From NCBI GenBank assembly GCA_028823995.1, contig JAPPFD010000008.1, forward strand, positions 1 to 64,000: a stretch of DNA of 64,000 nucleotides. Reading direction: 5' to 3'. The notes below the pieces were generated by a model. That model made no database searches and had not been told where the DNA came from. It saw only the letters and a list, made by a program, of their open reading frames with translations. The position numbers and the translations under genes are program-made. The stretch comes from a bacterium. GTDB lineage: Bacteria > Actinomycetota > Acidimicrobiia > Spongiisociales > ZC4RG35. Shown piece by piece: positions 24,526 through 34,273 of the stretch; position 1 is the first letter of the stretch; every line of letters begins with the position of its first letter.

Positions 24526-27500
24526 TCAACCGTCCCCGGCGGCTGAGGGGACGGGAAGAACCGCCATGGTGACCGAGAGAGGGTAGTCCCCCACCGCCAG
24601 GCAGGTCTCTGCGGGCCCTCTTCTCCACTCGGTCGCCAGCAGTTCCGCAGCGATCATCTGTCCGTGGGTCTCCATGGCCGCCGCAACCGCCGGATGGCGG
24701 GATTCCCAGGTCAGCGAGATACGGTCGGTTACCTGCAGGTTGCTCTCCCGCCGGTGTTGCTGGAGACGGGCGGTGACTTCCCGGGCGATGCCTTCGGTGA
24801 TCAGCTCTTCGGTGAGGTCGATGTCCAGGGTCACGGTGAGATCGTGCTCCACCGCCGTGGCCGTACCCTCCGGGGCGCGCCGCCGTACCACCACCTCTTC
24901 TCCGGTTATCTCTGTCCCCGCTACGTCGACGGTCCCACCATCCAGGAGACGTTGAATCTCCTCCCTTCCGAGGCCTTCTATGGCCCCGGCCACTTCGGGC
25001 GTCCGTGCGCCCAGTCGGGGACCCAACCGGCGGAAGTCGGCCTTGGCCGAAAGCTCGACCGCGGCCTGCTCGCCACTCAGCACCGTCAGGCGACGGACGT
25101 TGACCTCGTTTCGCACCAACTCCGAAAGGGCTTCGAGGGTCTCCGTCCGGTGTTCGGCTGCCAGGTTCACCGTGAGGGCCGAGAGCGGCTGGCGCACCCG
25201 GATGTTGTGCCGTTTGCGGAGCGCATGGGCGAGTCTCACCACCGTCCGGGCCAGCGCCATCCCATCTTCCAGTCCGCTGTCGATCAGCCCGGTTTGGGGC
25301 TCCGGAAAGTCGCGGAGATGGATACTCGGGACGGAGGAGCCGTCGCAGGAGACCACCAGGGTACGGTAGATCTTCTCGGTGATGAACGGCAGCACCGGCG
25401 CCAGGACCTCCGAGAAGGTGACCAGGACCTCGTATAGGGTGGCGAAGGCGGCCAGCTTGTCGGAGTCGTCCTCGCCACGGCTTCTCCAGAAGCGCCGCCG
25501 GGAGCGGCGGACGTACCAGTTGGTGAGGTGGTCGATGAACCCAAGGGTGGGAGGGACCACCTCGTAGAGGTAGTAGCCGTCCATCTGGGTGCGGACCTCG
25601 GTGATCAGGCTTTGCAGCACCGAGAGGATCCACCGGTCCAGGGCGGGGCGCTCCGGCGGCGGGGGGGCCGCGGAGATGTCGGACAGGGAGATTCCGTCCG
25701 CCTCGGCGTAGGTGGTGAAGAAGGAGAAGGTGTTCCACAGCGGCAGCAGCACGGTGCGCACCACCTCCTTCACGCCTTTCTCGGAGAATCGGAGCGGCTC
25801 GGCGCGCAGGACCGGGGAGTTGATCAGATAGGCGCGCAACGCGTCGGCTCCGAATTTGTCCAGCACCTCGATCGGCTCGGGATAGTTCTTGAGGCGCTTT
25901 GACATCTTTCGTCCGTCGGCGGCGAGGATCATCCCGTTGACCACGCAGTTGGAGAAAGCGGGCTGATCGAAGAGGGCGGCTGCCAGGATGTGAAGGGTGT
26001 AGAACCATCCCCGGGTCTGATCCAGGCCCTCGGCTATGAAATGGGCTGGGAAGTTGTTCTCGAATCGCTCCCGGTTCTCGAAGGGGTAGTGCTGCTGCCC
26101 GTAGGGCATGGACCCCGACTCGAACCAGCAGTCCAACACCTCGGGGACCCTGCGCATGACGCCCCGACAGCCGGATTCGGAGCAGGGGAAGGTGATCAGA
26201 TCGATTATGTGCTTGTGAAGGTCGGTGGGGCGTTGACCCGAGAACTGCTCCAACTCGTCCAGGGAGCCGATGCAGCGTTGAGATCCGCACCCCTCACATT
26301 CCCAGACCGGAATGCACGATCCCCAGTAGCGGTTCCTGCTGATGGCCCAGTCACGGGCCTCGCCCAGCCAGTTTCCGAACCGCCGTTCGCCCACGTACCC
26401 CGGGACCCAGTGGATGCGTTCGTTCAGCTCCACCAGCCTGTCCCGGAGTCCCGACACTTCCACGAACCAGGTGGGGATGGCCTTGTAGATGAGGGGAGTG
26501 TCGGTGCGGTAGCAGAAGGGATAGGAGTGCCGGATGCGTCCCTTCGTCACCAGCTTCCCCGACTCCTCCAGCAGGCGGACCAGGGTCCGGTCGGCGTCCT
26601 TGACGTTTTCTCCGGCCACATCCGGCACCTCGTGGGTGAAGCGACCCTCGGCGTCGATGGGATCCACCAGCAAATTGAGCCGGTTGGCGGCAAAGGTCTC
26701 GAAGTCGGCCTCTCCGTAGGCAGGCGCCATGTGGACCAGACCGGTACCCTCATCGGCGGTGACGTCGTGGGAGGGCACCACCGTGAAACCTCCCTGGGAA
26801 GAAAGCCGTTCGAAGTAGGGGAACGCAGGCTCGTAGCGGCTGCCGACCAACTCGGCGCCCCGGCCCTCGGCCACCGGATCCGGGGGATCGTCCCACACCG
26901 ACGCGACCAACTCCGCCGCCACCCAGTGGCGCTCACCTTCGTGAGGAATGGCGACGTACCGCAGGTCGGGACCGACCGCCACCGCCAGGTTGCCGGGAAG
27001 GGTCCAGGGCGTGGTGGTCCAGATCAGCAGGTGGTCCCCCGACTCGACCGGCCCCGCACCCTCGGTGACCTCAAGCTTCACGGTTATGGAGGGATCGTCC
27101 ACCTCCTGGTAGCCGCCGAGGTTCAGCTCGAAGTTGGAGAGGGGTGTGGCGCAGGCCCATGAGTAGGGCAGTACCTTGAAGTCCCGGTAGACCAGTCCCT
27201 TGTCCCACAGTTGCTTGAACACCCACCACACGCTCTCCATGAAGCCGGGGTCCATGGTCTTGTAGTCGTTGCGGAAGTCCACCCACCTTCCGATCCGGTT
27301 GGTCACTTCCTCCCATTCTTCGGTGGTCTGCTCCACCATCTCCCGGCAGGCCTCGTTGAAACGATCGACTCCCAGTTCCGCTATCTCACGGGGTCCGCTG
27401 ATCCCGAGTTGCTTTTGCACCTCCATCTCGATCGGCAGGCCGTGGGTGTCCCACCCGAAACGGCGCTCGATGCGATACCCCTGCATCGTCCAGTACCTCG

Positions 27501-27717
27501 GGACGATGTCTTTGATCACCCCCGCCAGAATGTGGCCGTAGTGGGGACGTCCGGTGGTGAAGGGCGGCCCGTCATAGAAGGTGTACTCACGGTCCGAGGG
27601 CCTCCGCCGGATGGACTCGGCGAACGCGTCGGTCTCTCTCCAGATGAGGGCTATCTCCGCGTCGAGGTCCGGGAAGTGGACCCGGGGCGGGATGCGGGCG
27701 AAATCGGTTGGGGGCAT
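24526..27717 (-). CDS. ileS: Isoleucyl-tRNA synthetase (type-2-like)
   Basis: The 1063-residue enzyme charges tRNA-Ile. The class I signatures are HYGH at 59-62 and K604-M-S-K-R608. The CP1 editing domain lies between (ATTP-like WTTTPWTLPGNLAV and an HDVTADEGTGLVH segment), and CEGCGSQRC lies within the insertion. Length, the KMSKRLKNYPEP context and the long C-terminal domain resemble the type 2 (eukaryote-like) IleRS, which tends to resist mupirocin. It is divergent from yggU with a 47-base gap, too short for the T-box leader that often precedes ileS in Actinobacteria. Confidence 0.95.
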   Translation of the reverse strand: MPPTDFARIPPRVHFPDLDAEIALIWRETDAFAESIRRRPSDREYTFYDGPPFTTGRPHYGHILAGVIKDIVPRYWTMQGYRIERRFGWDTHGLPIEMEVQKQLGISGPREIAELGVDRFNEACREMVEQTTEEWEEVTNRIGRWVDFRNDYKTMDPGFMESVWWVFKQLWDKGLVYRDFKVLPYSWACATPLSNFELNLGGYQEVDDPSITVKLEVTEGAGPVESGDHLLIWTTTPWTLPGNLAVAVGPDLRYVAIPHEGERHWVAAELVASVWDDPPDPVAEGRGAELVGSRYEPAFPYFERLSSQGGFTVVPSHDVTADEGTGLVHMAPAYGEADFETFAANRLNLLVDPIDAEGRFTHEVPDVAGENVKDADRTLVRLLEESGKLVTKGRIRHSYPFCYRTDTPLIYKAIPTWFVEVSGLRDRLVELNERIHWVPGYVGERRFGNWLGEARDWAISRNRYWGSCIPVWECEGCGSQRCIGSLDELEQFSGQRPTDLHKHIIDLITFPCSESGCRGVMRRVPEVLDCWFESGSMPYGQQHYPFENRERFENNFPAHFIAEGLDQTRGWFYTLHILAAALFDQPAFSNCVVNGMILAADGRKMSKRLKNYPEPIEVLDKFGADALRAYLINSPVLRAEPLRFSEKGVKEVVRTVLLPLWNTFSFFTTYAEADGISLSDISAAPPPPERPALDRWILSVLQSLITEVRTQMDGYYLYEVVPPTLGFIDHLTNWYVRRSRRRFWRSRGEDDSDKLAAFATLYEVLVTFSEVLAPVLPFITEKIYRTLVVSCDGSSVPSIHLRDFPEPQTGLIDSGLEDGMALARTVVRLAHALRKRHNIRVRQPLSALTVNLAAEHRTETLEALSELVRNEVNVRRLTVLSGEQAAVELSAKADFRRLGPRLGARTPEVAGAIEGLGREEIQRLLDGGTVDVAGTEITGEEVVVRRRAPEGTATAVEHDLTVTLDIDLTEELITEGIAREVTARLQQHRRESNLQVTDRISLTWESRHPAVAAAMETHGQMIAAELLATEWRRGPAETCLAVGDYPLSVTMAVLPVPSAAGDG

Positions 27718-27764
27718 GCTCTCTCAGGACGCGGGGCGGCAAAGGTGAATGCTACATTTGCCGG

Positions 27765-28037
27765 GTGGGCCTGACGCCGTTTCCGGATAGTTGGTCGTCG
27801 ACGGTCCGCGTGGTGGAGGGGAGGTACCGGCTCAGGGTCTGGGTGTCGGCGCGATCGTCCCGTAATCAGGTGGAGGGCATGCACGGGGAGGCATTGAAGG
27901 TGCGGGTCACACCTCCCCCGGAAGGGGGGAAGGCCAACCGAGCGGTGGAGGAATTGTTGTCCACCGAGGTTGGTGGGAGAGCGCGGGTGGTGGCGGGGCA
28001 GAAATCGCGGCTGAAAGAGGTTGAATTCCTCCTCTGA
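27765..28037 (+). CDS. DUF167/YggU family protein
   Basis: About 90 residues matching the small YggU fold: YRLRVWVSARSSRNQVEGMHGEALKVRVTPPPEGGKANRAVEELL in order (seen in pieces, centred on KVRVTPPPEGGKAN). Function is unknown. GTG 27765 is the most upstream reasonable start; the domain itself begins about residue 13. It is divergent from ileS and precedes the DksA/TraR-like gene. Confidence 0.8.
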   Translation: MGLTPFPDSWSSTVRVVEGRYRLRVWVSARSSRNQVEGMHGEALKVRVTPPPEGGKANRAVEELLSTEVGGRARVVAGQKSRLKEVEFLL

Positions 28038-28083
28038 TGCGATAACCTCTAATCCGGTAAAAAGGGTCGAGGAGGACTTTTAC

Positions 28084-28455
28084 ATGGCTAGAGTGCTGCA
28101 CGCCAGGACCATCTCTCAACTTCGCGTACGGCTCGAGGAGGAGCGGAGCCGGATCCTGGGGCTGATCGGGGTCTACGGCCAGGCTATGGAGGAAGCCAGG
28201 ATGTCTGAGGGCGCCGGAGAACGGAGTTCCGATCCGGCGAGCGCCGAGGCGGGAGCGGCCGCCACGGACTATGAGACGCAGATGTCCCTTAAGCGCAACG
28301 CCTCCCTACTCTTGGAGAAAGTGAACGACGCCCTCTCCAAGATGGACCGAGACACCTACGGCGACTGCGACATGTGCGGAAAGCCCATTCCGGTGGCCCG
28401 CCTGCGCTACCTCCCTTACGTAGACAGTTGCATAGAGTGCGCCGCCCGAAGCTGA
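28084..28455 (+). CDS. DksA/TraR C4-type zinc finger protein
   Basis: The 123-residue protein has an N-terminal helical hairpin (about 10-85) and a C-terminal C4 zinc finger, C-D-M-C at about 97-100 and C-I-E-C near 117-120. Such proteins can enter the RNA polymerase secondary channel (DksA-like) or act as small regulators; actinobacterial homologues are often linked to rRNA transcription. A strong GAGGAGG lies eight bases before ATG 28084. It overlaps the likely lspA start by 19 bases. Confidence 0.85.
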   Translation: MARVLHARTISQLRVRLEEERSRILGLIGVYGQAMEEARMSEGAGERSSDPASAEAGAAATDYETQMSLKRNASLLLEKVNDALSKMDRDTYGDCDMCGKPIPVARLRYLPYVDSCIECAARS

Positions 28456-28925
28456 TCTCCACTTTCGGGTTGGCCGTGGGGACGGCCGCGGTGGTGGTGG
28501 CGGCCGATCAGATCACCAAGCGGTGGGCTTCCGAGAGCTTTGCCGAGGAGCGACTGGAGGTGGTACCCGATCTCCTCTGGTTCACCTATGTGGAGAATCC
28601 GGGCTCTGCTTTCTCGATGTTCCAGGACGCCGGGGTGTGGCTGGGTCTGGCCGCGGCCGGCGCGGTGGGGGTGGTGGGATGGGCGCTGCGGACCCCGCGT
28701 CCCGGCCTGGAGGTGATGGGGCTGGGCCTGGTGATGGGAGGAGCGGTGGGCAATCTTGTGGACAGGGCCACAAGGGGAGAGGGACTGTTGGACGGGAAGG
28801 TGGTGGACTGGATCCAAATCCCGAATTTCCCGGTGTTCAACTTGGCCGACACAGCCCTGACCGTCGGGGTGGGCCTGGTGTTGCTGTCGGCTCTCCGCCA
28901 GAGCATTGCCGCCTCCGGTTCCTGA
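28437..28925 (+). CDS. lspA: Lipoprotein signal peptidase LspA
   Basis: About 162 residues. GTG 28437 gives a normal basic start (MRRPKLIS); CTG 28452 and TTG 28470 are other options. It has four membrane segments and the catalytic aspartates in GNLVDR and NLADTAL, with VVDWI between. LspA cleaves the signal peptide of diacylated prolipoproteins, such as the beta-propeller lipoprotein encoded at 53841. The stop overlaps the start of the next gene. Confidence 0.92.
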   Translation: MRRPKLISTFGLAVGTAAVVVAADQITKRWASESFAEERLEVVPDLLWFTYVENPGSAFSMFQDAGVWLGLAAAGAVGVVGWALRTPRPGLEVMGLGLVMGGAVGNLVDRATRGEGLLDGKVVDWIQIPNFPVFNLADTALTVGVGLVLLSALRQSIAASGS

Positions 28926-29880
28926 CCGCGTTGAGGCGGCGTTCGAGAGACCGCAAGCCCATGGACTCCGGGAGTGGACCGTCCCCGACGGGCTCGATGG
29001 CGAACGCGCGGACCGGGTGGTCTCCTCGCTCCTGGAAGTGAGCCGCTCGGTGTCCCGGCGCCTGATCGAAGCAGGTCGGGTCATTGGTCCCCACGGGCGA
29101 CGGATGAAGCCGGCCGAGCGAGTGGGTGCCGGGAGTCTGTTGTGGATCGGCGATCCTCCCGACCGAAAGATCCGGCCGGAGCCGGTGGACTTCGAGGTGG
29201 TCTACGAGGATGAGCATCTGGCGGTGGTGGTGAAAACGGAGGGCGTCATCACCCATCCCGGCAACGCGGTGCCTTCCCAGACCGGGACCCTGGCCGCCGG
29301 GCTGTTGCACCGGTTTCCCCAGATCGAGGGGGTGGGACTCCCGGGCAGGTGGGGCATCGTCCACCGTCTCGACCGGGCCACCTCCGGACTGATGGTGACC
29401 GCCCTCTCGGAGTTGGCATACCGGGAGCTGGGCGACGCTCTGCGCAGGCGGGAGGTCAAACGCCGTTACCTGGCCCTGGTGCACGGGGAGATGGAAGCCG
29501 CCAGGGGGGCCGTCGAGGCCCCGCTGGGTCCCGATCCCCGCCGTCGGGGCAGGCGGGCGGTGGTGGCGGGAGGCAAGTACGCCCTCACCCGGTACCGCAC
29601 GGTGGGAAGCCAGGACGACCCCCCTCTCTCGCTCCTCGAGGTCGAGTTGGAGACGGGTCGCACCCACCAGATCAGGGTGCATCTGGCTTCCATAGGTCGC
29701 CCGGTGGTGGGCGACCGCCTCTACGGCGGCCGTCCCGATCCGCTGGAAGCGGGCCGTATGTGGCTGCACGCCTTCGAGTTGGAATTCCGGCACCCGGCCG
29801 ACCCGTCCCGGCAGATGGAGCACCACTCTCCCCTTCCCCCCGACCTCGCTCGGAGGATCGTAGGCTTAACCGGCGGCTAG
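28906..29880 (+). CDS. RluA-family pseudouridine synthase
   Basis: The 324-residue enzyme has an N-terminal S4-like RNA-binding region (about 25-90; GERADRVVSSLLEVSRSVSRRLIEAGRV) and the catalytic domain with the family motif HRLDRATSGLMV holding the active Asp. KRRYLALVHG, TGRTHQIRVHLASIGRPVVGDRLYG and the C-terminal LHAFELEFRHP follow. It probably modifies 23S rRNA uridines like RluD. TTG 28906 overlaps lspA; the exact start is uncertain. Confidence 0.92.
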   Translation: MPPPVPDRVEAAFERPQAHGLREWTVPDGLDGERADRVVSSLLEVSRSVSRRLIEAGRVIGPHGRRMKPAERVGAGSLLWIGDPPDRKIRPEPVDFEVVYEDEHLAVVVKTEGVITHPGNAVPSQTGTLAAGLLHRFPQIEGVGLPGRWGIVHRLDRATSGLMVTALSELAYRELGDALRRREVKRRYLALVHGEMEAARGAVEAPLGPDPRRRGRRAVVAGGKYALTRYRTVGSQDDPPLSLLEVELETGRTHQIRVHLASIGRPVVGDRLYGGRPDPLEAGRMWLHAFELEFRHPADPSRQMEHHSPLPPDLARRIVGLTGG

Positions 29881-29899
29881 GGCTACTCTCGGTATTCTC

Positions 29900-30733
29900 T
29901 TGACATCCGACCATCCGGCTCAGGTTTCCTGCTATCGGCACCCCGGGCGCGTCACCCGCCTGGCATGCAGCAGCTGTGAACGACCTATCTGCGTGGAGTG
30001 CTCGCACGACGCGTCGGTGGGACAGAAATGCCCGGGCTGCATCGGCCAGGGCCAGCGCAACATCAGGAGGGCGTCCGCCAGGGTGGGCCTCCCTCCGGTC
30101 ACCGCGGCGCTTTTGGTTGTCACCTGCTCGGTCTACGCTCTCACATGGCTGTTTCCGGGACTCGAGAGGGAGTTGGTGATCGAGTTGGCCATGTGGAATC
30201 TGGGAGTCTCCGCCGGAGAGTGGTGGAGGATGGTGACCGCCGTGGTGCTGCACGGGTCGGTGTTCCACATCTTGTTCAACATGTGGGCGCTGTATGTGTT
30301 CGGTCCCCAGCTTGAAAGAGAGTCGGGCTCCCTGCCGTTCCTGGCCATGTATCTCTCCTCTGCTGCGGTCGGAAGCCTGTTCGTCTACTGGTTGTCGGAC
30401 CCCTTCACCGTCTCGATCGGCGCCTCGGGCGCCATCTTCGGTGTGTTCGGGGTCTGGTTGGCAGGCGCCTACCGGCTGCGACACACCCCCTATGGCAGAC
30501 GCCTTCTCTCCCAGTTGGGATTGCTGCTGGCCATCAACTTCGCGCTGCCCCTCCTGGTTCCCAACATCGCCTGGCAGGCGCACCTGGGTGGAATGGCGGG
30601 CGGCGCGGTGATCGGGGTCGTGTGGTCGGCGCAGCGGCGGCGTTCCCAACCCGGCCTGGGGCTGGCGGCCTCGGCTCTGCTGGTGGGGGTGCTAGCGGTG
30701 GGGGCGGCCCTTTCTCTGGGTGGGGCTATCTGA
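29900..30733 (+). CDS. Rhomboid family intramembrane serine protease with N-terminal zinc finger
   Basis: The 277-residue protein has a B-box-like zinc finger at the N-terminus (C-x2-C pairs CSSC, CVEC and CPGC within residues 10-50) and then six or more membrane segments. The catalytic GASGAIFG serine, the upstream HILFNMW and the catalytic His in WQAHLGGMAGG identify an active rhomboid. Substrates are unknown. It starts with TTG 29900 and ends just before dnaE. Confidence 0.9.
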   Translation: MTSDHPAQVSCYRHPGRVTRLACSSCERPICVECSHDASVGQKCPGCIGQGQRNIRRASARVGLPPVTAALLVVTCSVYALTWLFPGLERELVIELAMWNLGVSAGEWWRMVTAVVLHGSVFHILFNMWALYVFGPQLERESGSLPFLAMYLSSAAVGSLFVYWLSDPFTVSIGASGAIFGVFGVWLAGAYRLRHTPYGRRLLSQLGLLLAINFALPLLVPNIAWQAHLGGMAGGAVIGVVWSAQRRRSQPGLGLAASALLVGVLAVGAALSLGGAI

Positions 30734-30737
30734 GCGA

Positions 30738-33700
30738 ATGAGCGCCAACGCGGGCTTCGCCCATCTTCACCTCCACACCGAGTACTCGATGCTGGACGGC
30801 GCCTCGCGGGTGGCCGAGATCATGGAGGCGGTGGCGTCGGATCGCCAACCGGCGGTGGCGATGACCGACCACGGGGTCCTGTACGGGGCGGTGGAGTTCT
30901 ACGAGGCCGCGCGGGAGTCGGGAATCAAGCCGATCCTGGGCATGGAGGCCTACGTGAGTCCGGACTCGCGCTTCGATCGACCGACCGGCGAGCAGAACAT
31001 CCGTCATCACCTGACGCTCCTGGCCTACAACAACACCGGGTATCAGAACCTGATCAAGATCAGCAGCCGGGCCTTCCTCGACGGGTACTGGTACAAACCG
31101 CGGGCCGACCGCGAGTTGCTGGCCGACCACGCAGAGGGCATCATCGCCGCCTCGGGGTGCCTCAGCGGAGAGATAGCTTCCCACCTGGTTCCGGGCCTCG
31201 TCACCGAGGAGGGGGCCGCCCGCGGCGTTTTCGATCCGGACGCCGCCGCCCGGGCGGCCTCCGAGTACCAGGACATCTTCGGGAGGGAGAACTTCTTCAT
31301 CGAGATCATGGACCACGGCCTGGCCCACCAGCGCCTCCTCCTGCCCGAACTCGCCAAACTCGCCGAGCGGGTGGGAGCGCCCCTCCTGGCCACCAACGAC
31401 TCCCACTACACGCGCCCCGATGAGTCGGAGACCCATGATGTGCTCCTGTGCGTCAACACCGGCGCCAACTTCTCCGACGACAACCGGCTGCGTTTCGACT
31501 CCCAGGAGTTCTACATCAAGTCGGCCCGCGCCATGCGGGAACGCTTTCCCTCCGATCTGTATCCGGGCGCCTGTGACAACACTTTGTTGGTGGCGGAACG
31601 GGCCGACGTCAGCATGAAGACCGGTGGGCTCCTCCTACCGGACTTCCCGGCGCCCCCCGGACACACCCACACCTCCTATCTGGAGGAACTGGTGTGGGAG
31701 GGTGCCCGGAGACGCTACCGGGGCGAGGTCCCCCCCGAGGTCTCCGAGCGGATCCGGTACGAGTTGGGAGTGATCGGGGAGATGGGCTTTGAGACGTACT
31801 TCCTGATCATCTGGGACCTGATCCGCGAGGCGCGCGACCGCGACATCCGTACCGGCCCGGGCCGGGGATCGGCGGCGGGGTCGATGGTCTCGTACTGCCT
31901 GGAGATCACCCAGATTGATCCCCTGGAGTACGGGCTGATCTTCGAGCGTTTCCTGAATCCCGGGCGGGCCGCCATGCCCGACATCGACATCGACTTCGAC
32001 GAGCGTTTCCGGGGCGAGATCATCGACTACGTGCGTTCCCGGTACGGCTCGGACCATGTGGCGCAGATCGTCACCTTCGCCACCATCAAGGGCAAGCAGG
32101 CCATACGGGACGCCGCCCGGGTGTACGGCTACGAGTACCGGATAGGTGACCAGTTGTCGAAGCTCATGCCGGCGGCCATCCTCGGTAAGGAAGCCTCCCT
32201 GAACCAGTGCCTCAACCCGCCTCCGCCCGAGAGCGACGGCATAGTCAGGGACTGGTACGCCAACGCGGCCGGCCTGCGGGAGGCTTACGACTTCGATGCG
32301 GACGCCCGCAAGGTGATCGACGCCGCACGGGGGCTGGAGGGCCTGCGCCGCCAGGACTCCATCCACGCGGCCGGGGTGGTGATCTCCCCGCTCCCGATGA
32401 CGGAGTTGGTCCCCGTTCAGCGGAAGGGTGAGGGAGCGGAGGTGGTCACCCAGTACGAGATGGGGGCGGTGGAGCAACTGGGACTCCTGAAGATGGACTT
32501 TCTCGGACTCCGCAATCTCTCCACCATCGAGCGGACCCTGGACATGGTGGAGGAGGCCACCGGGGAGCGCCCTGACATCGACGGGGCCCCGCTCGACGAC
32601 CCGAAGACCTTCGAACTGCTGCGGGCCGCCGAGACGATCGGCGTGTTCCAACTGGAGGGCGAGCCGATGAGGGCCCTGATCCAACGGCTCCGACCGGATC
32701 GCTTCGACGACGTGGTGGCGTTGGTGGCGCTGTACCGGCCGGGTCCCATGGGCGCCAACATGCACAACCTCTACGCCGACCGCAAGACCGGGAGGGCGCC
32801 GGTGGCGCCGCTCCACACCGCTTTGGAGGAGATCCTGGACCCCACCTACCAGATCCTGGTCTACCAGGAGCAGGTGATGGAAGTCTCACGCGCCATGGCC
32901 GGTTACACCATGGAGGAAGCCGACAATCTTCGCAAGGCCATGGGCAAGAAGATCAAGGCGGTGATGGACGACGAGGAGGAGAAGTTCGTGGAGGGTTGCG
33001 TCTCGCGGGGGCACGACCGAGCCACCGGCCGGGACCTCTTCGAGCTGATCAGCCACTTCGCGGGCTACGGTTTCAACAAGTCCCACTCGGCCTGCTACGG
33101 ACTGGTGGCCTACCAGACCGCCTACCTCAAGGCGCACTTCCCGGCCGAGTACATGGCCGCCCTTCTCACCTCCTCGAAGAACAACCGGGACCGGACCGGC
33201 TTATACCTGAAGGAATGTAAGAGCATGGGCCTCTCGGTAAGGGTCCCCGACGTCAACGAGTCGGGGATGGACTACGAGGTCCGCTCGGGAGGCATCCGGG
33301 TGGGGTTGTCGGCGATCCGGAATCTGGGGGAGTCGGTTGCCCGGAAGATCATCGAGGCCCGCCGGGACAAGGGGGCATTCGAGAGTTTCGTGGACTTCTG
33401 CGAGAAGGTGTCGGTGGAGGCGTTGCGGCGCAACACCCTGGAGTCGCTGGTCAAGGGGGGAGGGTTTGACAGCCTGGGCCACACCAGGCGGGGGCTCATA
33501 GAGGTCCTACCCCTGATCGTCGACTCGGTGGTGGACCGCCGCCGCCAGGAGGAGGCCGGCCAGTTCTCCCTGTTCGGGGGAGGAGGGCTGCCGGACCTGA
33601 CCTTGCCGGAGATCCCCGACCATCAATGGGACAAGCAGATCCGCCTCTCATTCGAAAAGGAGATGCTGGGGTTGTACCTCTCCGATCATCCCCTGGCGGA

Positions 33701-34247
33701 GAAGGCCGCCGCCGTCCAGGCGGCCGCCGACGCGGTCACGTCGGAGTTGAAGAACCTCCCCGACAAGTCCAAGGTCAAGATCGCAGGGTTGATCGGCTCG
33801 GCTTCGAACCGGTGGACGCGCAAGGGCGACCGGATGATGGTCCTCACCTTGGAGGACCTGGACGGCGAAGTGGAAGTGGTGGTCTTCCCGAAGGCGGCGG
33901 AGCGTTACCAGGAGTTGTTGGTCGCCGACGAGATGGTGGTGGTCTCAGGGAGAGTGGACCGGCGCGAGGACGTGGTGCAACTCATTGCCGGCCGGATCGA
34001 GTCTCTCCAACCGCCCCCTCCCTCGCTGAACATCAGCCTCAGCAAGAGCCTGATCGGCGAGCGCGAGATTGCCCAGCGCCTGGGCGAGGTGCTGCGCCGC
34101 CATCCAGGGAAGCGACAGGTGGTCTTCCACATCAAGGAGGACGGCACCCACATCTTCACCTCCGGTCCCAGGGTGAGCGGGGAAGAGAGCATGATCGCCG
34201 AACTCAAGGAACTATTGGGCACCGATACAGTGGTGGTGGCCGCATAG
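30738..34247 (+). CDS. dnaE: DNA polymerase III alpha subunit (DnaE)
   Basis: The 1169-residue replicative polymerase starts at ATG 30738 (an earlier in-frame start at 30720 is less likely). It has the PHP domain (FAHLHLHTEYSMLDGASR and MTDHGVLYG), the palm with PDIDIDFDER and GPGRGSAAGSMVSYCL, the fingers, helix-hairpin-helix region and a C-terminal OB-fold (VKIAGLIGS). Length and PHP motif fit the DnaE1 type. Confidence 0.96.
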   Translation: MSANAGFAHLHLHTEYSMLDGASRVAEIMEAVASDRQPAVAMTDHGVLYGAVEFYEAARESGIKPILGMEAYVSPDSRFDRPTGEQNIRHHLTLLAYNNTGYQNLIKISSRAFLDGYWYKPRADRELLADHAEGIIAASGCLSGEIASHLVPGLVTEEGAARGVFDPDAAARAASEYQDIFGRENFFIEIMDHGLAHQRLLLPELAKLAERVGAPLLATNDSHYTRPDESETHDVLLCVNTGANFSDDNRLRFDSQEFYIKSARAMRERFPSDLYPGACDNTLLVAERADVSMKTGGLLLPDFPAPPGHTHTSYLEELVWEGARRRYRGEVPPEVSERIRYELGVIGEMGFETYFLIIWDLIREARDRDIRTGPGRGSAAGSMVSYCLEITQIDPLEYGLIFERFLNPGRAAMPDIDIDFDERFRGEIIDYVRSRYGSDHVAQIVTFATIKGKQAIRDAARVYGYEYRIGDQLSKLMPAAILGKEASLNQCLNPPPPESDGIVRDWYANAAGLREAYDFDADARKVIDAARGLEGLRRQDSIHAAGVVISPLPMTELVPVQRKGEGAEVVTQYEMGAVEQLGLLKMDFLGLRNLSTIERTLDMVEEATGERPDIDGAPLDDPKTFELLRAAETIGVFQLEGEPMRALIQRLRPDRFDDVVALVALYRPGPMGANMHNLYADRKTGRAPVAPLHTALEEILDPTYQILVYQEQVMEVSRAMAGYTMEEADNLRKAMGKKIKAVMDDEEEKFVEGCVSRGHDRATGRDLFELISHFAGYGFNKSHSACYGLVAYQTAYLKAHFPAEYMAALLTSSKNNRDRTGLYLKECKSMGLSVRVPDVNESGMDYEVRSGGIRVGLSAIRNLGESVARKIIEARRDKGAFESFVDFCEKVSVEALRRNTLESLVKGGGFDSLGHTRRGLIEVLPLIVDSVVDRRRQEEAGQFSLFGGGGLPDLTLPEIPDHQWDKQIRLSFEKEMLGLYLSDHPLAEKAAAVQAAADAVTSELKNLPDKSKVKIAGLIGSASNRWTRKGDRMMVLTLEDLDGEVEVVVFPKAAERYQELLVADEMVVVSGRVDRREDVVQLIAGRIESLQPPPPSLNISLSKSLIGEREIAQRLGEVLRRHPGKRQVVFHIKEDGTHIFTSGPRVSGEESMIAELKELLGTDTVVVAA

Positions 34248-34273
34248 CTGCGACCAGGGAGGTCGGGTGCCCG

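Noticed and set aside
24281-26290. Long open frame on the ileS strand in another frame
   Set aside because: Arg/Gly/Pro-rich with no family signature; ileS and divIVA explain the DNA.
27718-27764. T-box leader for ileS
   Set aside because: The gap is only 47 bases; no room for a T-box stem and specifier loop.
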